From Halovenus sp. (GTDB taxonomy: Archaea; Halobacteriota; Halobacteria; Halobacteriales; Haloarculaceae), in NCBI GenBank assembly GCA_028275145.1, contig JAQCNG010000209.1, positions 1 to 19,737 on the forward strand: 19,737 bases of DNA, written 5' to 3'. This document shows positions 6,049 through 14,520 of this stretch, in pieces. Within the stretch, counting starts at the first letter, position 1. Each line of letters opens with the position of its first letter. Under the pieces are notes generated by a model. That model worked only from the letters and a program-made list of their open reading frames with translations, was not told where the DNA came from and searched no databases. A program made the translations under genes and the position numbers.

Positions 6049-7116
6049 ATGAAGTGGTACATCGCAAAGCGCCTCGTGTGGTCGGTTTTCGCCGCGCTGA
6101 TTATCCTGACCATCGGCTTCGTGCTGATGGACGTGGTGCCAGACCAGGGACTACAGCAGGTCGAGTTCCAGGCACAGACGGAGGGACAGAGTGGCGACCA
6201 GGCAGTCCAGGCATACGAGGAACGCCGCGGTCTCGACGAACCGCTAATCGACCGGTACACGAGTTTCGTGACGGGTTTTGTTCAGGGTGACTGGGGCTGG
6301 TCCTACGAGTACCAGCAACCGGTCACGGAGGTGATAACCGACACACTTCCGTACTCGATGATGTACGGGGTGCCATCGATTATCATCTCGACCATCATCG
6401 GGATGGCCATCGGCCTGTACTCGGCGGTCAACCAGTACACCAAAACCGACTACGCGGCGACGTTTTTCTCGTTTTTCGGGGTCAGCATCCCGAACTGGTG
6501 GTTCGGAATCATCCTGCTCGTCATCTTCGGGTCGTTCCTCGGCTGGGTCGACCTGGATTTCAGCCATCGGGTCGCAGAGACAGCCGATGGCGATCTGACC
6601 TGGCTCGGAACAGCCGACAGTAGCCATCCGGCGTTTATCGGGGAGAACTTCGAGGGCGAGCGCCAGATTGGCATCCTGAGCCCGACGAATCTCAAGCAGT
6701 TGATCCTGCCGACGTTCGTCAGCATGACCGCCGGCATCGCGGCGATGATGCGCTACGCCAGAGCCGAGGCACTCGAGTACGTCGACGCCGAGTTCGTCAA
6801 GACGGCGAAATCGAAGGGTGTCAGCAACTGGCGCATCGTCGTCCGGCACATCCTCCGCCCGGCGGCGGTCCCGCTCTCGACTATCCTGGTGGGACGGTTC
6901 CTCGGACTGTTCCTCACGGGGTCGTACCTCATCGAGGTGGTGTTCGGGATTCCCGGACTGGGGCTGGCGTCGTACGAGGCCATCATCAACCAGGACCAGA
7001 ACCTGGTGCTTGTCACACTGCTGGTGCCGACGTTCCTGGTGCTTGTGAGCAACCTCGCCCAGGACATCGCGTACGTTGTGCTCGACCCGCGCATCAGTTA
7101 CGGTGATCGCACATGA
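6049..7116 (+). CDS. dppB: Peptide ABC transporter permease DppB/OppB type
   Basis: 355 residues; one of two membrane subunits forming the translocation pore of the Opp/Dpp-type importer. The N-terminal WYIAKRLVWSVFAALIILTIGF is the usual first membrane helix, followed by an extracytoplasmic segment and five further helices. The EAA loop that docks on the ATPase is clear (about residues 244-272: EYVDAEFVKTAKSKGVSNW, then VVRHILRPAA). The segment GLGLASYEAIINQD near the end is characteristic of DppB. The length is slightly above the typical 305-340, because of an insert around residues 170-210 (LDFSHRVAETADGDL). Its stop overlaps the dppC start (ATGA). Confidence 0.93.
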   Translation: MKWYIAKRLVWSVFAALIILTIGFVLMDVVPDQGLQQVEFQAQTEGQSGDQAVQAYEERRGLDEPLIDRYTSFVTGFVQGDWGWSYEYQQPVTEVITDTLPYSMMYGVPSIIISTIIGMAIGLYSAVNQYTKTDYAATFFSFFGVSIPNWWFGIILLVIFGSFLGWVDLDFSHRVAETADGDLTWLGTADSSHPAFIGENFEGERQIGILSPTNLKQLILPTFVSMTAGIAAMMRYARAEALEYVDAEFVKTAKSKGVSNWRIVVRHILRPAAVPLSTILVGRFLGLFLTGSYLIEVVFGIPGLGLASYEAIINQDQNLVLVTLLVPTFLVLVSNLAQDIAYVVLDPRISYGDRT

Positions 7117-8450
7117 GCCGTGAGTCGTCCGACCAGTCGGCGGCGGACCCGGCCGACAGTTCCACGGCGGCCGCCGATGGCGGTGTCGCGGACGCACGCT
7201 TCGAGGACGTCGACTGGGACCGCATCGACTCGGTGAACCGCGGCCGGTCGCTCAAAAGCAGGATATGGCTCACAATCGTGTCGATCTGGGCAACCGCCTT
7301 CGGCGGGACCCTGTTCGTCCGGTACGTGATGGGCGATTCCATCCTCTCGGAGCGACTCGGACCGCTCCAGGACGCACTCGACCCGACGGTGGTCGAGGCC
7401 ATCCCGCTGCTCTCGCTCAACGATGGGTGGGTCTCGTTCCCGGTGGTTGGTGTCGTCGAGTTACACAACTGGCTCTGGTGGATCACGCTCGCCGGGTTCG
7501 TCTACTACGGGGCACTCCCCCTGTACGAGAACCCGCGGATGACCCGCTACTACTGGCGCCGGTTCAGAAAGAACAAGGCAGCCGTCATCAGCGGGCTGTT
7601 CCTGGTGGTCATCTTCCTCATCGGGTTCGTCGGCTCGCGGGTGACATCACAGCCCGAGCCGGAGGCCGGACTGGACGGGATTCCGCCTGTCGGTATCTCG
7701 ACGGAGTCGTACAACGTTGGCCCGGCCGGGCAGAAGGTCGCGGACTGCGCGGGCGGGGTCTGTACCGGCACCTGGGAGTACCCGTTCGGGACGACCACCT
7801 CCGGTGAGGACATCTTCCTCGGGGTCATCCACGGGATGGAGATCAGCATGATGGTCGGGCTGACGGCGACGGCAGCCAGTCTCGTTATCGCTGCCGGAAT
7901 CGCCCTCGTCTCGGTGTACTACGGCGGGTGGATCGACGAGATTGCGTTCCGCTGGGTCGACATCCAGCTCACGTTCCCCGCCTTCTTCCTGTATCTCCTG
8001 CTCGTGTACTCGATCGGCGGGAGTATGTTCATCCTCATCCTGATCTTCGGATTCATCGAGTGGGGCGGCGGGGCACGGCTGATGCGGTCGGAGGCGCTCC
8101 AGCGCCGCGAGGAGCCGTACATCACCGCCTCGAAGGCGGCGGGTGCGAACCCGCTCTGGACGATGCGCAAGCATCTCCTGCCGAACATCTCGAACACCAT
8201 CATCACCTACGCGAGCCTGTCGATTCCGTCTATCATCCTCGCCGAGGCGGCGCTGTCGTTCCTCGGACTGGGTGACCCGACGATGGTCTCGTGGGGCCAG
8301 TTGATCGCCGACGGACGGGACAACCTCGCGAATCTGTGGTGGATATCCACGATTCCCGGGATCTTCCTGTTCCTGACGGTGCTGTCGTTCAACTTCCTCG
8401 GGGATGCGCTGCGTGACGCAATCGACCCGCGACACGAGGGGGCAGAGTAA
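7113..8450 (+). CDS. dppC: Peptide ABC transporter permease DppC/OppC type with N-terminal extension
   Basis: 445 residues, against about 290-310 in the family. Residues 150-445 are the standard DppC: RRFRKNKAAVISGLFLVVIF (OppC_N), the GTTTSGEDIFLGVIHGMEIS motif, an EAA loop (EPYITASKAAGANPLWTMRK) and the closing SFNFLGDALRDAIDPR. The extra 150 N-terminal residues hold an acidic cytoplasmic tail (1-45) and two additional predicted membrane helices (about 50-72 and 117-137) with an extracytoplasmic loop between them. The start overlaps dppB by 4 nt and the stop overlaps dppD by one base (TAATG), so translation is probably coupled. The extension's role is unknown. Confidence 0.92.
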   Translation: MSRESSDQSAADPADSSTAAADGGVADARFEDVDWDRIDSVNRGRSLKSRIWLTIVSIWATAFGGTLFVRYVMGDSILSERLGPLQDALDPTVVEAIPLLSLNDGWVSFPVVGVVELHNWLWWITLAGFVYYGALPLYENPRMTRYYWRRFRKNKAAVISGLFLVVIFLIGFVGSRVTSQPEPEAGLDGIPPVGISTESYNVGPAGQKVADCAGGVCTGTWEYPFGTTTSGEDIFLGVIHGMEISMMVGLTATAASLVIAAGIALVSVYYGGWIDEIAFRWVDIQLTFPAFFLYLLLVYSIGGSMFILILIFGFIEWGGGARLMRSEALQRREEPYITASKAAGANPLWTMRKHLLPNISNTIITYASLSIPSIILAEAALSFLGLGDPTMVSWGQLIADGRDNLANLWWISTIPGIFLFLTVLSFNFLGDALRDAIDPRHEGAE

Positions 8451-9544
8451 TGAGTGTACACACTGATACGTTGCTGGACGTGGAGGATCTCCACGTCTAC
8501 TTTCGAACCGATACGGGCGAGAACGTCCGCGCAGTCGACGGTGTCTCGTTCCAGGTACAGCCCGGAAAGACAACGGCGATTGTCGGCGAGAGCGGTTCGG
8601 GAAAGACCGTCACCAGCGAGGCAATCACCCAGTTGTTCCCGAGTCCGCCGGGCTACATTCCGGAGGGGTCGGTCACGCTCGACGGGCAGGACCTGACCGA
8701 GATCTCGGACGACGAGATGCGGTCAGTGCGTGGCGGCAAGATCAGCCACATCTTCCAGAACCCACAGGGCGCGCTCAACCCGGTCTACACGGTTGGCTGG
8801 CAGATACGCGAGGCGGTGATGCTCCACCAGGACGTCTCGAAGACGGAGGCAAACGAGCGGGCCGTCGAACTGATGACACAGGTCGGCATCCCGGAGGCCT
8901 CCACCCGCCTCGACGACTACCCACACGAGTTCTCCGGCGGGCAGAAACAGCGTGTCATCATCGCGATGGCGCTGGCCTGCGAGCCGGACCTGCTGATCGC
9001 CGACGAGCCGACGACCGCACTCGACGTGACCATCCAGGCACAGATACTGAACCTGCTGAAGGAGCTCCAGGAGGAACGGGACATGGCGATGCTGTTTATC
9101 ACCCACGACCTGGGTGTGGTCGCCGAGGTGGCCGACCGTGTGGTCGTTATGTACGCCGGCAAGGTGATGGAGCGGGGCCCGGTGATGGATGTCTTCCAGA
9201 CCCCGGCACATCCCTACACCCGGGCGCTACTCGAGTGTCTCCCGGGGGAGGGTGGTCTGGGCGGGATTCCCGGCCAGTTGCCCGAGCCGACTGACCCGCC
9301 GGACGGCTGCCGGTTCGCCGACCGGTGTCCACACGCAGTCGAGATGTGTACGGAGGGGGGACAGCCGGACCTCTACGACGTCCGCAACACCGAGGCACAC
9401 ACGGCCTCGTGTGTCCACTTCGCACCGACGATGGACCCGGGGGTCGTGCTGGACGGCTCGGAGCGCGTCGCAACCGACGGACGGGGTCGGACGAGCACCG
9501 ACGCCGGTCAGCCCTCGGACGACGAGGAGGCCGAGCACAGATGA
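8450..9544 (+). CDS. dppD: Peptide ABC transporter ATP-binding protein DppD/OppD type
   Basis: 364 residues; one of the paired cytoplasmic ATPases. All the nucleotide-binding motifs are present: Walker [10 protein letters not shown]-loop QNPQGALNP, signature FSGGQKQR, Walker [13 protein letters not shown] and H-loop ITHDLG. The C-terminal oligo_HPY region has the normal four-cysteine arrangement (CRFADRC, then C six residues later, then SCVHF near residue 325), proposed in the family to hold an Fe-S cluster. An acidic, probably disordered tail of about 40 residues follows. The start overlaps dppC by one base and the stop overlaps dppF by 4 nt. Confidence 0.94.
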   Translation: MSVHTDTLLDVEDLHVYFRTDTGENVRAVDGVSFQVQPGKTTAIVGESGSGKTVTSEAITQLFPSPPGYIPEGSVTLDGQDLTEISDDEMRSVRGGKISHIFQNPQGALNPVYTVGWQIREAVMLHQDVSKTEANERAVELMTQVGIPEASTRLDDYPHEFSGGQKQRVIIAMALACEPDLLIADEPTTALDVTIQAQILNLLKELQEERDMAMLFITHDLGVVAEVADRVVVMYAGKVMERGPVMDVFQTPAHPYTRALLECLPGEGGLGGIPGQLPEPTDPPDGCRFADRCPHAVEMCTEGGQPDLYDVRNTEAHTASCVHFAPTMDPGVVLDGSERVATDGRGRTSTDAGQPSDDEEAEHR

Positions 9545-10899
9545 GTTCCTCGACATCGCTGTTCGAGGTTCGGAATCTGGAGAAACACTACCCCATAAAC
9601 AGGGGGCTGTTCAACACCGAGGTCGGACGCGTGCGTGCGGTCGACGGCATCAGTTTCAGCGTCGAGCGCGGTGAGACAATCGGCATCGTCGGGGAGTCCG
9701 GCTGTGGCAAGTCGACGGCGGCAACGTCGATGATCCGTCTGGAGGAGCCAACAGCGGGCGAAATCGACTTCAGAGGTGAGGATATCACGGAGTACGACGA
9801 AAAGGAACTGCGCCGGTTCCGTCGCGAGGTGCAGATGATCTTCCAGGACCCCGATTCGAGCTTCAACCCGCGGATGAACATCGGGAACGCCGTCGCGGAG
9901 CCGCTCATCGTCCAGGGGTTCGACGACGAACAGCGCCGGCGGGCAATCGTCGGGGACCTGCTCGAGCGGGTCGGCCTCTCGGCGGACGACATGAACCGGT
10001 TCCCCCACGAGTTCTCGGGTGGGCAGAAACAGCGCATCGCGCTCGCGCGCGCGCTCGCGGTCAACCCGAGTCTGCTGGTGGCCGACGAGCCGGTGTCGGC
10101 GCTCGACGTCTCGATACAGTCGGAGGTGCTCCGGCTCATCGACCGCTTCCAAGACGAACTGGGGCTCGCCGTCGTGGTGATCAGCCACGACCTCGGTGTC
10201 GTCCAGGAGATCTGTGACCGTGTGGCGGTGATGTATCTCGGGGAGTTCGTCGAGGTCGGTCCGACAGAGGAGCTGTTCACGGACCCACAGCACCCGTACA
10301 CCCGGGCGCTGCTGTCCGCGATTCCGACCCCGGACCCGACCGAACGCGGACTGGGTGTCGAGCTCACGGGTGACGTGCCGGAGCCGTCTGACCCGCCCAG
10401 TGGCTGTCGGTTCCACACCCGGTGTCCCGAGGTCATCCCCCCGGAGGGGATCGACCTGGCACAGGACACCTGGCGGTCAGTGTTGCATCTCCGGAAGCAG
10501 GTGATCGCCGACCAGGTCGACCTCGAGAGCATCGCGGAGGTCGGCGCTATCGAGGCAGGCGACGAGTTCGGCAGCATGGACGAGGTGGAGGCCGAGGACA
10601 TCGACAACGACCGGCTCATCGGGTGGGTCCGACAGGAGTACGAACTGCCAAATCAACTCGGGGACACCAGCGCCGAGCAGACACTCTCGCAGGCGCTCGA
10701 GGAGCTCGTCAGCGGCCAGCAGGAGGCCGCCGCCGAGACGCTCACCGAGCGGTTCGAGACCGTCTGCGAGCGCCAGGACCCCGAGACCCGTTCGCTCTCG
10801 CCGGACCACCGGGTCGCCTGTCACCTGACCGACGACAGCGTGGTCGGGAGCACAGACTCCGAAAACGAGTACCGCCGACAGCTATCGTCCCCGGAGTGA
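9541..10899 (+). CDS. dppF: Peptide ABC transporter ATP-binding protein DppF/OppF type with insertion
   Basis: 452 residues, against about 320-340 in the family. Motifs: Walker A GESGCGKS (51-58), Q-loop FQDPDSSFNPR (101-111), signature FSGGQKQR (158-165), Walker B LLVADEPVSALD (178-189), H-loop ISHDLG (214-219). In the oligo_HPY tail the first two cysteines (C289, C295 in CRFHTRCPEVIPP) are separated from the last two (C409, C427 in DHRVACHL) by 113 residues of acidic helical sequence, instead of six or seven. The phrase IPPEGIDL starting this insert seems common in haloarchaeal homologues, so it is probably a lineage feature rather than a recent accident. I use the ATG at 9541, overlapping dppD by 4 nt, not the longer frame from 9325. 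Confidence 0.93.
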   Translation: MSSSTSLFEVRNLEKHYPINRGLFNTEVGRVRAVDGISFSVERGETIGIVGESGCGKSTAATSMIRLEEPTAGEIDFRGEDITEYDEKELRRFRREVQMIFQDPDSSFNPRMNIGNAVAEPLIVQGFDDEQRRRAIVGDLLERVGLSADDMNRFPHEFSGGQKQRIALARALAVNPSLLVADEPVSALDVSIQSEVLRLIDRFQDELGLAVVVISHDLGVVQEICDRVAVMYLGEFVEVGPTEELFTDPQHPYTRALLSAIPTPDPTERGLGVELTGDVPEPSDPPSGCRFHTRCPEVIPPEGIDLAQDTWRSVLHLRKQVIADQVDLESIAEVGAIEAGDEFGSMDEVEAEDIDNDRLIGWVRQEYELPNQLGDTSAEQTLSQALEELVSGQQEAAAETLTERFETVCERQDPETRSLSPDHRVACHLTDDSVVGSTDSENEYRRQLSSPE

Positions 10900-10929
10900 C
10901 AGTGCAACAGCTACCGTTCCGGTATCGAC

Positions 10930-10934
10930 GGAGG
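10930..10934 (+). promoter_or_regulatory. Shine-Dalgarno-like site of the small membrane protein gene
   Basis: GGAGG ends 11 nt before the ATG at 10946. It supports translation of this gene from the upstream importer mRNA. Confidence 0.5.
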
Positions 10935-10945
10935 AGATTGAACAG

Positions 10946-11425
10946 ATGAGCGAAGATACGGACACCGAGAGCGAGGAGAACTCGACCGAGAGCTGGGTCC
11001 CACTCGAGGAGCGCGAGACGGAGTCGTCCCCGGAGAATCTCCAGCCGTTCGGCGGTGTCACCGGTGACGAGAACGACCCGCGGTCGTCCGCGGACGAGGA
11101 GTGGGAGGGAGACGACGACTCGCTGTACCCCTGGGCGTCGGGTCGTGGGTCGACCAGCGGCGACGCGCCCTGGCTCGGCGAGAGTCCCCCGGAGGAGACG
11201 CTCGAACCCGGCCACGACGTGCCGCGGTACATCGAGTGGATCGGTCAGTCCGGGGTGTATCTCGGCGTCGGCGCACTGTTTCTCGCACTCGGTGGGATAT
11301 CGCTGGCCTCGGCCGACGTGCAGCCGATGGGGAACATCGCAATCGTCGCCAGCCTCGGCACCATCTTCGGGGCGATGTTCCTGGGTATCGTGTTCCAGGC
11401 GTACGTCAGCATCGGGAGTTCCTGA
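10946..11425 (+). CDS. Acidic small membrane protein, last gene of the importer locus
   Basis: 159 residues; I cannot assign a function. Residues 1-90 are strongly acidic, rich in Ser, Glu, Asp and Pro, and probably disordered and cytoplasmic, with a few hydrophobic or aromatic anchor spots (SWVPLEER, LYPWASG, APWLGE). Two predicted membrane helices follow (about 103-122 and 129-151), giving a hairpin topology with a very short tail. It lies 46 nt after dppF on the same strand with its own Shine-Dalgarno-like GGAGG, so it is probably co-transcribed. Acidic-tail plus two-helix proteins of this kind are scattered through haloarchaeal genomes, often as unnamed DUFs. A link to transport is inferred from position only. 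Confidence 0.8.
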   Translation: MSEDTDTESEENSTESWVPLEERETESSPENLQPFGGVTGDENDPRSSADEEWEGDDDSLYPWASGRGSTSGDAPWLGESPPEETLEPGHDVPRYIEWIGQSGVYLGVGALFLALGGISLASADVQPMGNIAIVASLGTIFGAMFLGIVFQAYVSIGSS

Positions 11426-11469
11426 CTCCCGGTGGGCTCTCACATCGACCGGCACACGTTCGCCCGCAG

Positions 11470-11494
11470 CCACCGTACCGCTGACCGTCGGTGG
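11470..11494 (+). terminator. Weak hairpin after the importer locus
   Basis: CCACCG (11470-11475) pairs with CGGTGG (11489-11494) around a 13-base loop, 44 nt past the last stop. No T-tract follows, so this is a low-confidence terminator. Confidence 0.2.
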
Positions 11495-11553
11495 TCCACA
11501 GCGAGGCGTCGGTACTCTCCTCTCGGCGCTCGGGCCGGCCAGGACACCGTCGG

Positions 11554-11656
11554 CTACCGGCGCCCCTCGGTGTCGCCGCCCAGATGTCGCGAGAGCAGGT
11601 AGCCCGCGCCGCCGAGACCCGCCAGCGCCGACAGCAGGGGTCGGTCACTCCACCAT
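11554..11656 (-). pseudogene. Possible frameshifted micro-gene after rqcH
   Basis: Directly after rqcH the minus strand encodes, in the +1 frame, SDRPLLSALAGLGGAGYLLS followed by RHLGGDTEGRR and a stop: a plausible single membrane helix with a polar tail. No start codon exists in that frame. However, an ATG at 11656, which overlaps the rqcH end in frame with it, would join this frame if one G of the ATGGTGG string were removed, giving a 30-odd-residue protein. It may be a decayed small membrane-protein gene, or chance. Confidence 0.2.
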
Positions 11657-13777
11657 CGAACTCTGCCCTGGGGGGAGAAACTCCTGAATCAGGTCGGGGC
11701 TCGCTATCTTGCGCACGAACCCCTCGTCGGCAAAGCGGGTCTTGAACTCGCGGTACAGTCGCTTCGCGATATCGTTCTGTGCGTACTTGCCGGGTTCGAC
11801 GGCGATACTCGTCTCCGTGCGGCCCTCGATTGGGTCGGGCGGCCCGCCGACGACGCGGGTCTCGGGTTCGCAGGTGATACCCACCGCGACACCGACGGCC
11901 ACGTTCTCGAAGTACGTCCGGTCGCCGCGGATGGCGAACCCGCCCTTCTCGAGGTACTCCCCGCTCTCGGGGGTCTTCGACACCTGGTCGTGGTCGACCA
12001 TGTACGCGTCGCCGGTGTACCGACTGGCCTTCCACACCGAGGAGTACGACACCGCAAAGCGGGCGGCCTCGCGCTTCGAGCGGTCGGGAATCTCGATGTC
12101 GTCGTCGTATGACTCGCTGGGGCCGGTCGCTTTCAGCACCGTCACCGGGCCGCCGTGGGCCTGCGCGTGGAAAAACAGGTCACCCCGGTCGAGGTACTTC
12201 TTGACCAGACTCTCGTTCTCGTCGGCGTTGCGCCCCCCGATGACGAGGAAGCCGTCGCTCGTGTGGAACCAGCGGAACTGCTCGTACCAGTTGTCGGTCT
12301 GTCTGACCGGCACCGACGACCGCGACAGCCAGTCGATCTCCTCGTCGTCGTCGTCGGTGTCGTCGCCGGGTTCGGGTTGCTCCGAGGCGTCGGCGCGCTC
12401 CCACTCCTCGCGGTCCTGTTCGAGCGCCTGTAGTTGCGCGCGCGTCTCGGCGATTGCCGCCTGCGCGCCCTCCTTTTTCTCCTCGATGCGCTTTGCCTCC
12501 TGGTAGAGGCGGTCGGCGTTTCGCTCGACACCGTCGTCGGCCCGGAGTGTGACCGACCGGTCCGCGACGCTGAGCGTGACCGTCCCCTGGCTGCCGTCGA
12601 CGGCCTCGACGGCCTCGGCCGCGTCGATGCCCCTGTCCGCACCCGCCTCGAACCGCTCTGCGATGTCGTCCCAGGAGTGGCCGGCCTCGCGGGCCGCCCG
12701 GACGGTCGTGAGCACCTCGTCGACGAGGTCGTAGTGGGCGTACAGCGACTCGGCTTTCTCCCGTTCGCGGGCGGCCTGCTCCTCGAAGTTCTCGATTGCT
12801 CCCTGCTGTTGTGCGATGATGCGCTCTTGTTTCTCGATTTCGGCCTCGAACTCCGGTCTGTCCCGACTGGTGGACTCGGTTTCCTCGCCCAGACTGGTGA
12901 AGTAGTCGTCGAGTGCTCCGACAAAGGAATCGAACCGGTCGGCGACGAGTCCAGCGTGTTCCTGCAGGGGAACCGGTGTCACGTCGACAGGGGGGCCGGG
13001 TTCGTCCTCGGTCGTCGTGTCGTCGCCGGACTCGCGGTAGACACGCGCGTCGACGTCACCGCTGCGCAGTCGCCGGCCGAGTTCTTCGACGGTCCCGTGG
13101 AGTTTCCGGACCGTCGCGTCGTCGACGGCGGCCACGTCAAGTGTCTTCTCGACCCCGGCCCGGGTGCAGACCTCCTCGGCCCAGGTGCCGCCGAAGTTGA
13201 ACTGGGTGGCGAGGGTCCGCACCACGTCGGTGTCGGACGCGGCCAGTCGCCGCGCGAACGTCTCGCGGTCGGCCGCGAGCGGGTCGAACCGGGCGTCGGG
13301 GAACTCGTACTGTGCCCCCGGCGCGACGGTCCGGGATTTCAGCCGGACCGTCTCCAGACAGTCGACCACCTGGTTGGTCCCGTCCAGCACCGCGAGGTTG
13401 CCGTCGCCGAACAGTTCGGCCACGACTGTCGTGTTCTGGTCGTCGCGCTCGAACCGGAGCTCGATGATGCGGTCGAACTCGAACTGCTCGACACCGGCGA
13501 GTTCGGCCCCCTCGATGCGGTTGCGCAGCATCATAGCGAAGTTCGGCGGCCGCTCGGGCGCCGGCGGGACGTTGTCGGGGGCCGCCACCCGGACGTGTTT
13601 CGTCTCGCCGAGGTCGATGAGCACCTCGATGCGCCCGCTGTCGAAATCACGCAGCTTCAGTCGCACCAGCCCCTCGGGATACAGATACGCTTTGTCCACG
13701 CGTGCACCCTCGTGTGCGCGCAACTCGCCCGCGAGCGCCGCGAGGTCGACACTCGTCAGTTCCCGCTTTGGCTCCAT
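11645..13777 (-). CDS. rqcH: Ribosome rescue factor RqcH (NFACT/Rqc2/NEMF family)
   Basis: 710 residues; binds split 50S subunits carrying stalled peptidyl-tRNA and, in the bacterial and archaeal family, recruits tRNA(Ala) to add C-terminal Ala tags that mark the nascent chain for degradation. NFACT-N covers about residues 1-150, with the conserved PPNFAMMLRNRIEGA segment and the functional DR pair (D102-R103). A helix-hairpin-helix-like region sits around 180-235, and charged coiled-coil arms around 305-360 and 420-465. The NFACT-R RNA-binding domain (about 497-620) has NWYEQFRWFHTSDGFLVIGG and DLFFHAQAHGG. An acidic linker (466-482) precedes it. The start ATG at 13777 has GAGGT just upstream. 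It lies 36 nt after the peroxiredoxin gene on the same strand, so they may form an operon. Confidence 0.93.
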   Translation of the reverse strand: MEPKRELTSVDLAALAGELRAHEGARVDKAYLYPEGLVRLKLRDFDSGRIEVLIDLGETKHVRVAAPDNVPPAPERPPNFAMMLRNRIEGAELAGVEQFEFDRIIELRFERDDQNTTVVAELFGDGNLAVLDGTNQVVDCLETVRLKSRTVAPGAQYEFPDARFDPLAADRETFARRLAASDTDVVRTLATQFNFGGTWAEEVCTRAGVEKTLDVAAVDDATVRKLHGTVEELGRRLRSGDVDARVYRESGDDTTTEDEPGPPVDVTPVPLQEHAGLVADRFDSFVGALDDYFTSLGEETESTSRDRPEFEAEIEKQERIIAQQQGAIENFEEQAAREREKAESLYAHYDLVDEVLTTVRAAREAGHSWDDIAERFEAGADRGIDAAEAVEAVDGSQGTVTLSVADRSVTLRADDGVERNADRLYQEAKRIEEKKEGAQAAIAETRAQLQALEQDREEWERADASEQPEPGDDTDDDDEEIDWLSRSSVPVRQTDNWYEQFRWFHTSDGFLVIGGRNADENESLVKKYLDRGDLFFHAQAHGGPVTVLKATGPSESYDDDIEIPDRSKREAARFAVSYSSVWKASRYTGDAYMVDHDQVSKTPESGEYLEKGGFAIRGDRTYFENVAVGVAVGITCEPETRVVGGPPDPIEGRTETSIAVEPGKYAQNDIAKRLYREFKTRFADEGFVRKIASPDLIQEFLPPGQSSMVE

Positions 13778-13813
13778 ACTACCTCTTCCAGTACTGGCCT
13801 CAAATGGATGTCG

Positions 13814-14272
13814 CTACCACGCCAGGTCGACGACACCCGCGTCGACGAGGTCCTCGAGCAGTTCGCGGGCGTGGCCGTCGGGGCTAACTCGCTCGTAGAC
13901 GGCGTGAATCTGGCCCCCGAGAACCACGAATGTGGTGCGGGCGGCGGTTCCGGCCGGCCCCTCGGGGACGCCGTAGGCGTCGGCAATCTCGCGTTCCGGG
14001 TCCGCGAGCAGGTCGAACGCGAGGTCGTTTTTCTCCGCGAACGAGCAGTGTGAGTCGACGCTGTCGACCGAGAGACCGTAGACGTCGATGCCGGCCTCGC
14101 GATAGGCCGACAGTTCGGCGTTGAACTGGACCGCCTCGGTCGTACAGCCCCGCGTGTCGTCGCGGGGGTAGAAGTACAGAACTGTCGGGCCATCGAGTGG
14201 CACAGTGACCTGGTCGCCGTGCTGGTTCGGTGCCGAGACCGCCGGGGCCGAATCACCCGCCTGCAGTGGCAT
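13814..14272 (-). CDS. bcp: Peroxiredoxin, BCP/PrxQ type
   Basis: 152 residues; a thiol peroxidase of the AhpC/TSA thioredoxin-fold superfamily that reduces peroxides and alkyl hydroperoxides in the cytoplasm. The active-site loop is FYPRDDTRGCTTE, with peroxidatic Cys43 preceded by the catalytic Thr40 (TxxC). The usual PrxQ resolving cysteine five residues on is replaced (GCTTEAVQF has Val48). A second cysteine, Cys76 in DSHCSFAEK, sits where many homologues have Arg or Ala. It is therefore either a 1-Cys type or uses an atypical partner. GGTGA just upstream of the ATG is a plausible Shine-Dalgarno site. It probably leads rqcH in a two-gene unit and is divergent from dnaJ. Confidence 0.92.
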   Translation of the reverse strand: MPLQAGDSAPAVSAPNQHGDQVTVPLDGPTVLYFYPRDDTRGCTTEAVQFNAELSAYREAGIDVYGLSVDSVDSHCSFAEKNDLAFDLLADPEREIADAYGVPEGPAGTAARTTFVVLGGQIHAVYERVSPDGHARELLEDLVDAGVVDLAW

Positions 14273-14484
14273 AGCTCACCTTCGGTCCGCCCCGGCAAGA
14301 CGGTGGCGATGGTCGCTCGCGGTTGCCCGAGTCCAGCCCCTTTGCGCTGGAGGGGGCGCGGCTCTCGCGGGGGGAACTGACCAGCAGAGGCCGCCGGTCC
14401 GTGGGCCAGACCGGTCGCGTGGTTCGTGAGCGTGGGGTGTGTCGGCCGGCAGGCCGTGGTCGAGGGGGCGAGAGAAACCGGGCG

Positions 14485-14490
14485 TATTTA
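14485..14490 (+). promoter_or_regulatory. Box A (TATA) of dnaJ
   Basis: TATTTA, preceded by a GAAACCGGG string, is centred about 33 nt before the dnaJ ATG at 14521. This implies a leader of a few bases. The rest of the 248-nt gap to the divergent peroxiredoxin gene shows no gene or clear repeat. Confidence 0.5.
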
Positions 14491-14520
14491 GTGCCCGAGC
14501 GATTACAGTCACCACGACAG

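Noticed and set aside
6049..10899. Nickel or dipeptide specificity for the transporter
   Set aside because: Specificity within the Opp/Dpp/Nik family cannot be read from the subunits seen here; only the family is claimed.
12434..14053. 539-codon plus-strand frame opposite rqcH and the peroxiredoxin gene
   Set aside because: It is the shadow of two confidently identified minus-strand genes; it has no box A and no domain.
14273..14520. A small gene or RNA in the gap between the peroxiredoxin gene and dnaJ
   Set aside because: The short frames are Arg/Pro-rich shadows, and only weak 5-bp stems are present. Nothing beyond the dnaJ promoter is supported.
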